This document shows positions 41,995-50,583 of a stretch of DNA of 64,000 bases, piece by piece. Numbering within the stretch: the stretch's first letter is position 1; each line of letters begins with the position of its first letter. Position numbers and translations under genes: made by a program. The stretch is taken from assembly GCA_963843085.1 (NCBI GenBank), contig CAWJJG010000007.1, positions 1 to 64,000 on the forward strand. The letters are read 5' to 3'. Origin of the DNA: DASUPK01 sp963843085. GTDB taxonomy: Bacteria > Actinomycetota > Thermoleophilia > Solirubrobacterales > 70-9. The notes beneath the pieces were generated by a model, which searched no databases, was not told the origin of the DNA, and saw only the letters and a list, made by a program, of their open reading frames with translations.

Positions 41995-43491
41995 ATGGCC
42001 ACCGCCACCGCAAAGCGAAACTCCCGAAGCTCTCGAGCGAGCCGAAACGGGAAGCTGAGGGCTATCACCCTCAAGAACATGATCGACGGCAAGCAGGTCT
42101 CGCCGTCCGACAACAAGCGCGAGGACGTCATCAACCCGGCGACCGGCCAGGTGATCGCCAAGTCGCCGCTGTCGAGCAAGCGCGACGTCGACGACGCCGT
42201 CAAGGCCGCCAAGAAGGCGTTCGAGACCTGGGGAGTGACCACCCCGGCCGATCGCATGGCGCTGCTGCTGAAGCTCGCCGACCGGATCGAGGAGCGCGCC
42301 GACGAGCTCGCCGACATCGAGTCCGCGGACGCCGGCAAGCCCCGCTCCGCCTTCTACGAGGACGAGATTCCCTTCATGTGCGACAACCTCCGCTACTTCG
42401 CGGGGGCCGCCCGGAACATGGACGGCCGCGCCACCGGCGAGTACCTCGAGGGCTATACGTCGTGGATCCGGCGCGAGCCGATCGGCGTGGTCGGCCAGAT
42501 CACTCCGTGGAACTACCCGATGATGATGGCTATCTGGAAGATCGCTCCGGCGCTGGCCGCGGGCAACACGCTCGTCCTGAAGCCGGCCGAGACGACCCCG
42601 ATGTCGACGCTGACGGTGCTGGCTGAGCTCTGCGCCGAGATCTTCCCGCCCGGCGTGGCGAACTTCGTCGGCGGGCACGGAGACCCGACGGGCGCCGCGA
42701 TCGTCAGGCACCCGGACATCGGCATGGTCTCGCTCACCGGCTCTCCCGAGACCGGCAAGTGGATCGCCCGCGAGTCGGCGGACACCCTGAAGCGGGTCCA
42801 CCTCGAGCTGGGCGGCAAGGCGCCGGTCGTGGTCTTCGACGACGTCGACATGGCCGTAGCGATGGAGACGATCGCCGGGACCGGCTACTACAACGCCGGC
42901 CAGGACTGCACGGCGGCGACGCGCGTACTGGCCTCGAAGAAGGTCTACGACAAGGTCGTCAGCGGTCTCGCCGAGCAGGCCGAGGCGCTGAAGATCGGCG
43001 ACACGGCGAACGGCAACACGACGCTGGGCCCCGTCAACTCAGAGCGCCAGCTCGAGCGGGTCGAGGGCTTCCTCGAGCGCCGGCCGGACAACGCCGAGGT
43101 CGTCACCGGGGGCAAGAAGGCGCGCCGGCCGGGCTTCTTCATGAAGCCGGCGGTGGTGGCGGGCCTGAAGCAGTCCGACGAGATGATCCAGAACGAGATC
43201 TTCGGCCCGGTGATCACGGTCCAGCCGTTCACCTCCGAGGAGAGGGCGATCCAGTGGGCGAACGGCACCCGCTACGGCCTCGCGTCGTCGGTGTGGACTC
43301 GCGACGTCGGCCGGGCCCTGCGCGTCTCGAAGGCGCTCCAGTTCGGCTGCGTCTGGGTCAACGACCACATCCCGATCGTCTCGGAGATGCCGCACGGCGG
43401 CTACAAGCAGTCCGGCTACGGCAAGGACCTGTCGATGTACGGACTCGAGGACTACACGCAGGTCAAGCACGTGATGGCGAACATCAGCTGA
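41995..43491 (+). CDS. Aldehyde dehydrogenase, gamma-aminobutyraldehyde type
   Basis: This 498-residue enzyme has ITPWNYPMMMAIWK, KPAETTPMS, LTGSPETGKWI, LELGGKAPVVV and NAGQDCTAATRV (catalytic Cys). It ends with MPHGGYKQSGYGKDLS, which resembles 4-aminobutyraldehyde and betaine-aldehyde dehydrogenases. A basic N-terminal extension of about 28 residues (Lys/Arg/Ser) is unusual for the family. AAGGAGGAGAG lies just before the ATG. As the last gene of the operon it would oxidise the aldehyde made by the aminotransferase, for example 4-aminobutanal to GABA. Confidence 0.9.
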   Translation: MATATAKRNSRSSRASRNGKLRAITLKNMIDGKQVSPSDNKREDVINPATGQVIAKSPLSSKRDVDDAVKAAKKAFETWGVTTPADRMALLLKLADRIEERADELADIESADAGKPRSAFYEDEIPFMCDNLRYFAGAARNMDGRATGEYLEGYTSWIRREPIGVVGQITPWNYPMMMAIWKIAPALAAGNTLVLKPAETTPMSTLTVLAELCAEIFPPGVANFVGGHGDPTGAAIVRHPDIGMVSLTGSPETGKWIARESADTLKRVHLELGGKAPVVVFDDVDMAVAMETIAGTGYYNAGQDCTAATRVLASKKVYDKVVSGLAEQAEALKIGDTANGNTTLGPVNSERQLERVEGFLERRPDNAEVVTGGKKARRPGFFMKPAVVAGLKQSDEMIQNEIFGPVITVQPFTSEERAIQWANGTRYGLASSVWTRDVGRALRVSKALQFGCVWVNDHIPIVSEMPHGGYKQSGYGKDLSMYGLEDYTQVKHVMANIS

Positions 43492-43492
43492 G

Positions 43493-44251
43493 CTACGACT
43501 TCTTCTTCTTCGGCTTCTTGCCCAGCTTCAGGCCGACCGCCGCGCCATCGGCGAGGGCGGTGCCCGGGGTGACGCTTTGCGATCTGACGAAGAGCTTGCC
43601 CTTCTTCTTGGGCTTGTTCACCTTGCCGGCGGTGCAGCCGGCCGCGCCCAAGGCCCGCTTCGCGGGCCCGAGCTTCTTGCCCTTCAGCCTGGGAACGAGG
43701 CAGTAGCGGACGTCGGCGTTGTAGGCGAGCTCGGTATTGGTGAACGTGAAGCCCGGCGTGAGCGAGGATCCGTCCGGGAGAAGGGGGGCCCACTGCCTGA
43801 CAACCGCCCCCTGGATCGGCCCCGCTTCCAACACTTCCGCGATCGAGTCAAGGTCGAGGCCGATCAGGTCGCCGGTCTTGACGGGAAGGCTCGCGGGGAA
43901 GGTCTGGATTCCGGTTGCGTTGGCGGTCGCCGGGCTTGTCCCGGCACCGAGATAGGTGCTGGCACTTCCCTGCCTGATCACCCGCAGCGCGAAACCTCCT
44001 ACGGCCTTGACGTCAACTCGCCAGCTCACCACCGTGCCGTTGACCGGGGAAGTGACCTTCGCGCCGGGCTCCGGTAGCGCCGAGTTGAGCTCTGTGGTCG
44101 TACCGCTGAAGAAACTGTTGAAGGAAGCCGTCAGCGGGCTGCCGACCGTAACGGTCGCGGCCTGGGCGCTGCCCACGGCGATGAGTGCCCAGAGAGCCGT
44201 CAACGACACCAACAACTTGACTACACGTCGGACCCGTCGCTCCGTCATCAC
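43493..44251 (-). CDS. Secreted protein with PASTA-like C-terminal domain
   Basis: A signal peptide (VVKLLVSLTALWALIAVGSA) is followed by a beta-rich domain of about 140 residues. A single PASTA-like unit comes next: YCLVPRLKGKKLGPAKRAL and CTAGKVNKPKKKGKLFVRSQ, then PGTALADGAAVGLKLG. The C-terminus ends in a run of Lys residues. PASTA units bind peptidoglycan, so the protein may be cell-wall associated. It is followed by no clear terminator and converges on the aldehyde dehydrogenase gene, with the two stop codons within a few bases of each other. The N-terminal domain is unrecognised. Confidence 0.65.
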   Translation of the reverse strand: MMTERRVRRVVKLLVSLTALWALIAVGSAQAATVTVGSPLTASFNSFFSGTTTELNSALPEPGAKVTSPVNGTVVSWRVDVKAVGGFALRVIRQGSASTYLGAGTSPATANATGIQTFPASLPVKTGDLIGLDLDSIAEVLEAGPIQGAVVRQWAPLLPDGSSLTPGFTFTNTELAYNADVRYCLVPRLKGKKLGPAKRALGAAGCTAGKVNKPKKKGKLFVRSQSVTPGTALADGAAVGLKLGKKPKKKKS

Positions 44252-44304
44252 GATCCCCGTTCCTGACGCGCTTTGAGTACTTCCGGCGCGGGAAGAATAA
44301 CTGG

Positions 44305-45510
44305 CTAGCGGGTGCGCTGGCAGTAGCCGTACGCCGTGAGGTTCGCCGGCCCGAAGTAGCCGAAGGCGTTCGCCGTGCTGGTGCCGTCGTCGTTCAGCGA
44401 ATTGCCCGCGTAGAAGGCGTTGCGCGAGTCGAGTGAGAAGCCGGTGGTGGTAAGCCGCCGGTTGCCGGGACAGGACGGCGTGGTCGCGGTCGCGTTAATG
44501 CCGGCCCCCACGGGCGCCGGGGTAGAGGAGACCTCGGTCAGGATCGGCCTCTTCGCCTTCGAGCAGTAGGCGATTGCGGTCAGCTCCCCGCCGCCGGTCG
44601 TGCCGCTGCCGATATAGGCGCTGCCCGTAACGCGCCAGGCGTTCGTCCCGATCGCGCGGGACTCGGTGATGTAGTTGCCGCCGTCGCTGGCGAAGTTGGT
44701 GCGCTGGAAGCCGCCGGTGATCAGCTGCTGTCCCTTCGGGCAGCGGGCGATCGCTGACTTCACCTGGCCGGGCAGGATGAAGACGGTCTTGTGCGGCGTC
44801 GGGTTCTGCGGGATCTGACCGCGGGCGCAGATCGCCTGGAGGGTGACGTTGCGGGGAGTGGTCGAGGCCCAGTTCGCATCGAACAGGACCGCGCTGATGT
44901 GGAAGCCGCGCTGGGCGCCCAGCCGCTCGTAGGAATGCGGGTAGATGCCCTCGCCGTCGGCGCTCGGGCCCGGGCTCGCCAGCATGCCCCCGCCGATCGG
45001 GTACTTGCGGCCCGGGCAGAGCACCTCGTGCCTGGTCAGCTGATCCGGGGCCGACATCCAGAAGGTCTTCGAGACGAGCTGAACCTGCCTCGGTGGCCCG
45101 GGCTTGCCGGGGACGATCCTCGGGCCCCCGCGGCCCTGGACGCGGATCGTGCCCTGCGCCGAGTTGAGGATGTAGAGCCCGGAGGTGGCGCGCAGGCCCA
45201 TCAGCGTCTTGTTGCAGCTGGTGCCGTGCTTCAGCACGAAGACCACGTTGAGGCGATGGATCGAGCTCGGGCCGTTCGCGACGCCCACCTTCAGCCCGCG
45301 CTTCGTCTGGCCGATCAGCTTGGCCAGCCGTGGGGCCGGCGGATAGCAGCCGTCCGTGCTCACCGAGCGGACATACAGGGCGATCTTGAAGGCGTCCTCG
45401 AGCTTCTTGGTCGCCGGGTTGTGGCCGGCGCCGCCGCGCGCCTGCGCCGAGCCCGTGCAGCCGAGCAAGACCAGCAAGGCGATTGGAAGCAGGGCCCTCT
45501 TCGCGGTCAC
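44305..45510 (-). CDS. Predicted lipoprotein, unknown function, Gly/Ser/Thr-rich
   Basis: The GTG at 45510 (overlapping the SGNH gene stop by 4 bases, GTGA) gives a short basic start and a hydrophobic run ending in a lipobox-like LLGC, so the protein is probably membrane-anchored; a longer frame to 45591 only shadows the upstream gene. The exported part of about 380 residues has two similar halves, each with Cys pairs, a CPG or CPKG turn and a T-GG-F segment (for example CPKGQQLITGGF and CPGNRRLTTTGF). I do not recognise the family. It is likely made with the SGNH protein upstream. Confidence 0.6.
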   Translation of the reverse strand: MTAKRALLPIALLVLLGCTGSAQARGGAGHNPATKKLEDAFKIALYVRSVSTDGCYPPAPRLAKLIGQTKRGLKVGVANGPSSIHRLNVVFVLKHGTSCNKTLMGLRATSGLYILNSAQGTIRVQGRGGPRIVPGKPGPPRQVQLVSKTFWMSAPDQLTRHEVLCPGRKYPIGGGMLASPGPSADGEGIYPHSYERLGAQRGFHISAVLFDANWASTTPRNVTLQAICARGQIPQNPTPHKTVFILPGQVKSAIARCPKGQQLITGGFQRTNFASDGGNYITESRAIGTNAWRVTGSAYIGSGTTGGGELTAIAYCSKAKRPILTEVSSTPAPVGAGINATATTPSCPGNRRLTTTGFSLDSRNAFYAGNSLNDDGTSTANAFGYFGPANLTAYGYCQRTR

Positions 45511-46280
45511 GATTGGCTTTGAACACGCCTGCCGCGGAGAAAGAGCGCCAGCCCGCAGACCAGGACGACGCCTCCCACGGCGAACGGCCACCAGGGTGCG
45601 CCCCCATCGCCGTCCGATGACTTCGGCTCCGCCCCCGCCAGTCCCCCCGGCAGCATCTGGGCGAGGAAGCGCCCGTATTCGTGAGCGCCCGGGAAGTTCG
45701 GGTGGAAGAGGTCCGGCAGGAACCAGGCGCCCGGTGCCGGGTCGGCAAGGTGGTGAGGGAGGGAATGGTGGACCCAGTCGAGCAGCTTGACCTGATCGGG
45801 GTGATCCTTGGCTGCCTTGACGAGCACGTCGGTGTCGGGCGCGGGCGGGTGGCCCGTGTCCGCGTCGTACGCAGTGACCAGGACGAGCGTCCGCTTGGGC
45901 CCGATCACCTTGAGCGCGAACTTGATCAGGTCGTCGTTGACACCGCCGTTGCCGTAGGCGTTGATCAGGATCAGCTTCGGCAGGATCCCGCGGTTCCGCA
46001 GGTCGCGCGCGACCCAGACGCTCTGCTTGAAGCCGCGACAGCCCTTCGCGTTCACGTCGAAGCCGACCCTGGTCAGGTCCGGGATCGGCAGCAGCATGGT
46101 CGAGTCGCCGATCGCGATCGGGGGCGGCCCGTGTCCGGTCCCGTACGGATTGCGCTGCGCCTGCGCGGTGTGCACGTGTCCGCAGCCGAAGGCCGGCTCG
46201 CCGACGGCGAGGGCGCTGCCGGCCTGCCAGAGGCCGAGCACGATCAGGCCGATCGTGAGCAGTCCCGCCTTCGTCCTCAA
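45507..46280 (-). CDS. Secreted SGNH-fold protein with C-terminal membrane anchor (SGNH copy 1)
   Basis: The protein begins with a signal peptide and has the SGNH block I IAIGDSTMLLPIP (Ser about 60). It continues through INAYGNGGVNDDLI (Gly/Asn blocks) and DLFHPNFPGAHEYG (D-x-x-H block V). A hydrophobic stretch near residues 230-250 followed by Arg residues would anchor the C-terminus in the membrane. SGNH enzymes of this shape deacetylate or acetylate surface glycans. Paralogues at 51214 and 50570 and an MBOAT gene nearby support that theme. The stop overlaps the lipoprotein start. Confidence 0.7.
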   Translation of the reverse strand: MRTKAGLLTIGLIVLGLWQAGSALAVGEPAFGCGHVHTAQAQRNPYGTGHGPPPIAIGDSTMLLPIPDLTRVGFDVNAKGCRGFKQSVWVARDLRNRGILPKLILINAYGNGGVNDDLIKFALKVIGPKRTLVLVTAYDADTGHPPAPDTDVLVKAAKDHPDQVKLLDWVHHSLPHHLADPAPGAWFLPDLFHPNFPGAHEYGRFLAQMLPGGLAGAEPKSSDGDGGAPWWPFAVGGVVLVCGLALFLRGRRVQSQS

Positions 46281-46296
46281 AGCCCTCGGCCCCTGC

Positions 46297-46680
46297 CTAG
46301 AAGTTCTGGGTGTAGGTGCTCTTGATCTCCGCGTCGCCCTTGCGGCAGTCTGCCGTGGCGATGTACTGGACGCCCGGCACCGACTGGCGCGCTCCCTCGG
46401 TGCAGTCGAATCCCTCCACGGCCGTCTTGCAGGTACCTCCCGCGCCGCCGTTCTGCAGGCGGCAGTGGTGGTAGGCCACCACGACCTTCTCGGCCTGCCC
46501 GCAGCTCACCCCGGCCACCTGAACCGACGTGACGTAGGAGGCCCCGAGGTTCTGCTGGCGACCGTTGATGTTGCAGGAGCTCAGGGCGGCCGCGGTGGTG
46601 GAGCCGCTGTCGGACGAGCCGCCACCGCAGCCGGCGAGCACCGTGGCACCGAGAGCGATGAGGAGAGCGAGCCGTTTCAA
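46297..46680 (-). CDS. Small exported cysteine-rich lipoprotein, paralogue A of an inverted pair
   Basis: With TTG at 46680 the 127-residue protein begins MKRLALLIALGATVLAGC, a lipoprotein signal with lipobox LAGC. The mature part has CNINGRQQNLGASYVTS, then EKVVVAYHHCR, FDCTEGAR and KSTYTQNF. Six or more Cys residues suggest disulfide bonds outside the cell. The divergent gene at 46754 encodes a close paralogue. I do not recognise the family. TTG is chosen because the upstream frame lacks a signal; the ribosome site is weak. Confidence 0.65.
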   Translation of the reverse strand: MKRLALLIALGATVLAGCGGGSSDSGSTTAAALSSCNINGRQQNLGASYVTSVQVAGVSCGQAEKVVVAYHHCRLQNGGAGGTCKTAVEGFDCTEGARQSVPGVQYIATADCRKGDAEIKSTYTQNF

Positions 46681-46753
46681 GGTTCGCCAGTCTAGTTGCG
46701 CTCGCGACCGCCCAGCGTTTGCCCGCGGAGATCGCGGTAGGATCGCGACCAGC

Positions 46754-47149
46754 TTGAGGAAGTCGCTGACAGGGACGCTCGCGCTCGCGAGCCTGATGAC
46801 CGCGCTGCTGGTCTCGAGCGGCAGCGCCGCCCCGGTCGCGCACACCGCCGGCTTCTCGCCCTGCAACATCGACGGGAAGCAGCAGAACCTCGGGGCCTCG
46901 TACGTCACCTCGCTGAAGGTCCAGGGCGTGAGCTGCGCCAAGGGTGAGAAGGTGGTCAGGGCCTACCACCGGTGCCGCCATCAGACGGGCGGCCCGGCCG
47001 GCACCTGCGGATCGACGCTGCTCGGCTTCAAGTGCAAGGACGGAAAGCGGACCGGCGTGCCGAACGTGCAGTACAACGCCACGGCGAAATGCCACAAGGT
47101 CTCGAACGCGTCCAAGCGCGTGAAGAGCCGCTACACGCAGAACGACTAG
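46754..47149 (+). CDS. Small exported cysteine-rich protein, paralogue B of an inverted pair
   Basis: From TTG at 46754 the 131-residue protein has a signal peptide (LTGTLALASLMTALLVSS) and no lipobox. The mature region reads CNIDGKQQNLGASYVTS, then EKVVRAYHRCR, GTCGSTLLGFKC and KSRYTQND, which aligns along its length with the divergent paralogue A. It is thus a secreted version, whereas A is lipid-anchored. The two starts are 74 bases apart on opposite strands. Its TAG stop is shared in CTAG with the sulfotransferase gene. Function is unknown. Confidence 0.65.
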   Translation: MRKSLTGTLALASLMTALLVSSGSAAPVAHTAGFSPCNIDGKQQNLGASYVTSLKVQGVSCAKGEKVVRAYHRCRHQTGGPAGTCGSTLLGFKCKDGKRTGVPNVQYNATAKCHKVSNASKRVKSRYTQND

Positions 47150-48120
47150 CTCGCCTCGTAGCCCAGCTCTCGCAGCTTCTCGTTCATCGCGTCGCGCATC
47201 AGTTGCTGCTCGGCGACGGTCATGTGCTCGCGCCAGAGGCCCGGCGTGGCGGCCCGGTGGAACTTGCCGCTGCCCCGTTGGTCCTCCGGGATGCGCTCGA
47301 AGGCGTGCCTGGCGGCGACGTCGCTGGCCCATCCGGGAGGAGTCTCAACCCCAAGCCACCGTCCGATCCTCTCCAGTTCCTCGGGCGTGTCGGCCAGCAG
47401 GTCCTCGTAGCGGACGGTCAGGGCGGCGTCTGGACCCACCTGTGCGCAGGCGCGCTGCACCGTCTCGGTTCGGTACACCCAGCTGGCCGCGCTCCCGATG
47501 ATCAGCTTCTCGCGCTCCTCCTGGGAGAGCTGATCCCAGCCCAGGTCCTTCGGGGCCCCCCACGACGCGGTGGTGAAGTGGTCCGCCATCGAATCGATCA
47601 CGTCGCGGCCGTCCCGCTGGAGGAAGATGATTCGCGACCGGGGCGTCAGCGACACGAGGACGTCGGCAGCCTCCGAGCTGTTCGGCTCCTTGACCACCAG
47701 GTAGGGGTCGTCCCAGTCGGTCCTGGCCTGACCTCGGGCGAGCTGATCTTCGAACCCCTCCAGCAGAAACGCCCGCATCACCGGCGCCCAGAGCGACTCC
47801 CGTTCGGGCGACAGGACCCAGCCGGCGAGGGTGGCGTGGGAGTTCCTCGAGGAGACGAGCTTGAGAGTTCCGTCCTTGGGCCAGGCGAACGTACGGTTGA
47901 AGAGCTCTCCCGCCCAGGTCTCGTCGATCGTGGCGACGCCCGGCGCGCGAGCCTCGCCGAGCATCTCCAGCAGCCAGGTGCTGCCCGAGCGAGGAGATCC
48001 GAAGATCCAGACGATCCGCGATTCGAGCGCCTCGAACCCGGGCTGCTCGAGAAAACGCCGGCGGTGCCACGCGGCCATCCGGGAGCGAAGTCGCGTGCCG
48101 AACCTCCTCGAGTTGCTCAT
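47146..48120 (-). CDS. Sulfotransferase family protein
   Basis: The 324-residue protein shows the PAPS-binding loop WIFGSPRSGSTWLLEML near residue 40 and the 3'-phosphate segment IIFLQRDGRDVIDSMADH, the two hallmarks of P-loop sulfotransferases. It would transfer sulfate from PAPS to a hydroxyl group on a glycan, lipid or small molecule. The ATG at 48120 is preferred; a longer frame to 48192 runs into the upstream gene. It follows the DUF459-type gene by 10 bases, so it probably belongs to the MBOAT operon. Confidence 0.82.
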   Translation of the reverse strand: MSNSRRFGTRLRSRMAAWHRRRFLEQPGFEALESRIVWIFGSPRSGSTWLLEMLGEARAPGVATIDETWAGELFNRTFAWPKDGTLKLVSSRNSHATLAGWVLSPERESLWAPVMRAFLLEGFEDQLARGQARTDWDDPYLVVKEPNSSEAADVLVSLTPRSRIIFLQRDGRDVIDSMADHFTTASWGAPKDLGWDQLSQEEREKLIIGSAASWVYRTETVQRACAQVGPDAALTVRYEDLLADTPEELERIGRWLGVETPPGWASDVAARHAFERIPEDQRGSGKFHRAATPGLWREHMTVAEQQLMRDAMNEKLRELGYEAS

Positions 48121-48130
48121 GTCGTCCGTC

Positions 48131-49186
48131 TCAATAGTCGAAGTCCCGGTCGATCGCCTGGAGCACGAGGTCCGCGGCCACCGATGAGCCATCCTCGTTC
48201 AGATGGATGCCGTCGGACATTCGCACGATCGTGTCCCTGCCGTCGATCGGGATCGAGTCGCGGTACTTGTCGCCGGGTGTGAAGGTCGGAATCAGATCGA
48301 CCACGCGGACCGCTCCCCCGCGCTTCGCGGCCTCCGCGCGGATCGCCTGGTTGACGTCATCCGCGATCGGCTTGCGGGCGGGGTCGCGCTGAGTGGGCAC
48401 GGTGAGCCAGTAGATCCGCTGCACGCCGCCGGTCAGGTAGTTGTCCATCATCTGGCCGACACGGGACTGGAAGATCGCCTCCCAGGCCGGGCCGCAGCAG
48501 CTCACCTGCCGCCCGTCGGGCCCGGGCATCGGATAGCCCTCGTTGGCGCCGATGAAGAGGACGACGGCGTCCGGGTCGTCGTCGGCCGCCTGGGTGCTCG
48601 AGAGCCTGCCCCAATCGACCAGGCCGGTGTTGGAGATCCCGGTCGCCAGGTGCGGGTCGCGGGTCACCTGGACGCCCGCCCCCTGGTCGGCGAGCTTGCG
48701 GGCGATCTCGATGTCGAGCGGTGTCGAGAGCGAATCTCCGGTGACCAGCAGCCGGTCGAGCGGCTGCGGCGCGGTCGGGACCTGGACCGTCGGCCTGCCT
48801 GCTCCCCCGGGAGCGGCCCGGAAGCCCTGGCCGGAGAGCTGCTCGTCGGGCGAGAGCCAGGAGGTGAGGTCGCGGCGGGTGTCGGCCAGTGGGAGCCGGT
48901 CCGAGATCCAGCCGGCCGGCCCGCCGATCGCCCTGACGATGTCCTGTCCCAGCCCGGGCTTGAGCTCGTCCGCCGCCTTCCGCACCGAGCCCCCCGCGAA
49001 GATCAGCAGGAGAAAGGTCGTCAGGGCGACCGCCTTGACCGCGTCCCATCCCGAGAACCGGCGGAGGTGCCAGCGGTCGAAGCGCCCCATCAGGCTGTCG
49101 TCGCCGTGAGGCTCGCCCTCGCGACCGGGGCGCGCCTCGGCCTCCATCTCGGCGATCGTCTCGAAGTTCTCGTCCGCTGTTGCCAT
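48131..49186 (-). CDS. DUF459-type SGNH protein, membrane anchored, MBOAT partner
   Basis: This 351-residue protein has a short cytoplasmic N-terminus and one membrane helix (AVALTTFLLLIFAGG near residue 50). Its extracellular SGNH domain has LLVTGDSLSTPLD (block I), VLFIGANEGYPMPG and a final SDGIHLNEDGS (D-x-x-H). The layout matches DUF459/AlgJ-like proteins that work with MBOAT acyltransferases. The start overlaps the MBOAT stop by one base. It probably moves an acyl group from the MBOAT protein onto a surface polymer. Confidence 0.78.
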   Translation of the reverse strand: MATADENFETIAEMEAEARPGREGEPHGDDSLMGRFDRWHLRRFSGWDAVKAVALTTFLLLIFAGGSVRKAADELKPGLGQDIVRAIGGPAGWISDRLPLADTRRDLTSWLSPDEQLSGQGFRAAPGGAGRPTVQVPTAPQPLDRLLVTGDSLSTPLDIEIARKLADQGAGVQVTRDPHLATGISNTGLVDWGRLSSTQAADDDPDAVVLFIGANEGYPMPGPDGRQVSCCGPAWEAIFQSRVGQMMDNYLTGGVQRIYWLTVPTQRDPARKPIADDVNQAIRAEAAKRGGAVRVVDLIPTFTPGDKYRDSIPIDGRDTIVRMSDGIHLNEDGSSVAADLVLQAIDRDFDY

Positions 49187-50583
49187 CAGAAACGGAAGTA
49201 GATGAACGGGGGGATTCCCTGGCTCGGCACCGTCGCGCCGACGATCAGGACCACGACCGCCAGGGCCGCCCCGAGCACCAGGGGCCGCAGGCGCCCGAGG
49301 CGCAGCTCGATGCCCTCCATCGGGCGCTCGGGGAGCAGCTGGAGCCCGATCACCAGGACGATCGCGCCGACGACCGGGACCGAGTAGAGGGTGGCCGGCC
49401 CGGAGCGGACCAGGGCGGACATGTAGTCGCCGAACACGGTCAGATCGGTCGAGCGGAAGAGGATCCAGCCGAGGACGATCAGGTTGAAGGTGGCGAACCA
49501 GCGCAGCCAGCCGGGGAAGATTCGCCCCAGGCGCCCCTTGATTGCATGCTCGGCTGAGAGCCCGGTGCCCTGGTAGGCGCCCCAGGCGACGAAGTTCCAG
49601 GCAGCGCCGTGCCAGAGGCCGCCGATGGCCATGGTCAGCATCAGGTTGATGTAGGTGCGCACCCGTCCCTTGCGGTTGCCGCCGAGCGGGATGTAGAGGT
49701 AGTCGCGCAGGAAGCGCGACAGGGTCATGTGCCAGCGCCGCCAGAAGTCCCGGAACCCCGTGGCCCGGTACGGGCTGTTGAAGTTCTGCGGGAAGACGAA
49801 ACCCATCAGCAGGGCGAGCCCGATCGCCATGTCCGTATAGCCGGAGAAGTCGCAGAAGATCTGGGCGGCGTAGGCGTAGGCGGCCAGGATCGCGTCGGGG
49901 GCGCTGTAGGCCTGGGGCACCGCGAAGACCTTGTCGACCACCTCTCGGGCCAGGTAGTCGGCGATCATCACCTTCTTGATCAGCCCGAGCGCGATCAGGG
50001 TGAGGCCCGCGCTCACTGCCACCCGGTCGGGATCCCTCGGTTCCCGGAGCTGAGGCAGGAACTCGCTGGCCCGGACGATCGGTCCCGCGACCAGGTGAGG
50101 AAAGAAGCTCAGGTAGATCGCCGCGTCGAGCAGCGAGGCCGGCTCGGTCTGCCGGCGCTTGACGTCGACCACGTAGGTGACCGCCTGGAAGCTGAAGAAG
50201 CTGACCCCGACCGGCAGCGCGATGGTGACCAGCGGCAGCGGCATGCCGAGGCCGATCGAGTCGAGCACGTCGGAGACATCGGTGACGAAGAACCCGTAGT
50301 ACTTGAAGACGGCGAGGATCCCGAGGTCGAAGACCACGCCGCCCGCCGTGAGCCACTTCCGCAGGCGCTCGTCCTCGGTTCGGTGGATGGCGACGACCGT
50401 GAGCTGGCTGACCAGGGTGATCGCGGCGAGCAGCAGGCAGAATCGCGGGTCGGCCGCCGCGTAGAAGACATAACTTGCCACGACGATGAACGGCTTCCAG
50501 ATCTGCTGCCGCGGCATGAGCGCCCAGGAGAGGGCCAGGACGATCGGAAAGAAGATCGCGAACTCGACTGTGGGGAAGAGCAC
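49186..50583 (-). CDS. MBOAT family O-acyltransferase (AlgI-like)
   Basis: This 465-residue integral membrane protein starts MLFPTVEFAIFFP as AlgI proteins do. It has the conserved FCDFSGYTDMAIG and GFRDFWRRWHMTLSRFLRDY blocks, the YIPLGGNRKG turn and the catalytic His in MAIGGLWHGAAWNF. MBOAT proteins pass acyl groups through the membrane for O-acetylation of polysaccharides. The downstream DUF459 and sulfotransferase genes complete an apparent glycan-modification operon. The start is divergent to, and overlaps by 14 bases, the GTG of the small SGNH gene. Confidence 0.9.
   Translation of the reverse strand: MLFPTVEFAIFFPIVLALSWALMPRQQIWKPFIVVASYVFYAAADPRFCLLLAAITLVSQLTVVAIHRTEDERLRKWLTAGGVVFDLGILAVFKYYGFFVTDVSDVLDSIGLGMPLPLVTIALPVGVSFFSFQAVTYVVDVKRRQTEPASLLDAAIYLSFFPHLVAGPIVRASEFLPQLREPRDPDRVAVSAGLTLIALGLIKKVMIADYLAREVVDKVFAVPQAYSAPDAILAAYAYAAQIFCDFSGYTDMAIGLALLMGFVFPQNFNSPYRATGFRDFWRRWHMTLSRFLRDYLYIPLGGNRKGRVRTYINLMLTMAIGGLWHGAAWNFVAWGAYQGTGLSAEHAIKGRLGRIFPGWLRWFATFNLIVLGWILFRSTDLTVFGDYMSALVRSGPATLYSVPVVGAIVLVIGLQLLPERPMEGIELRLGRLRPLVLGAALAVVVLIVGATVPSQGIPPFIYFRF

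Noticed and set aside
46681..46753. A SigF-type promoter between the two Cys-rich paralogues (GTTT then GGTAGG)
   Set aside because: The -10 part deviates from GGGTA and the spacing is ambiguous, so it is not better than chance in this GC-rich context.
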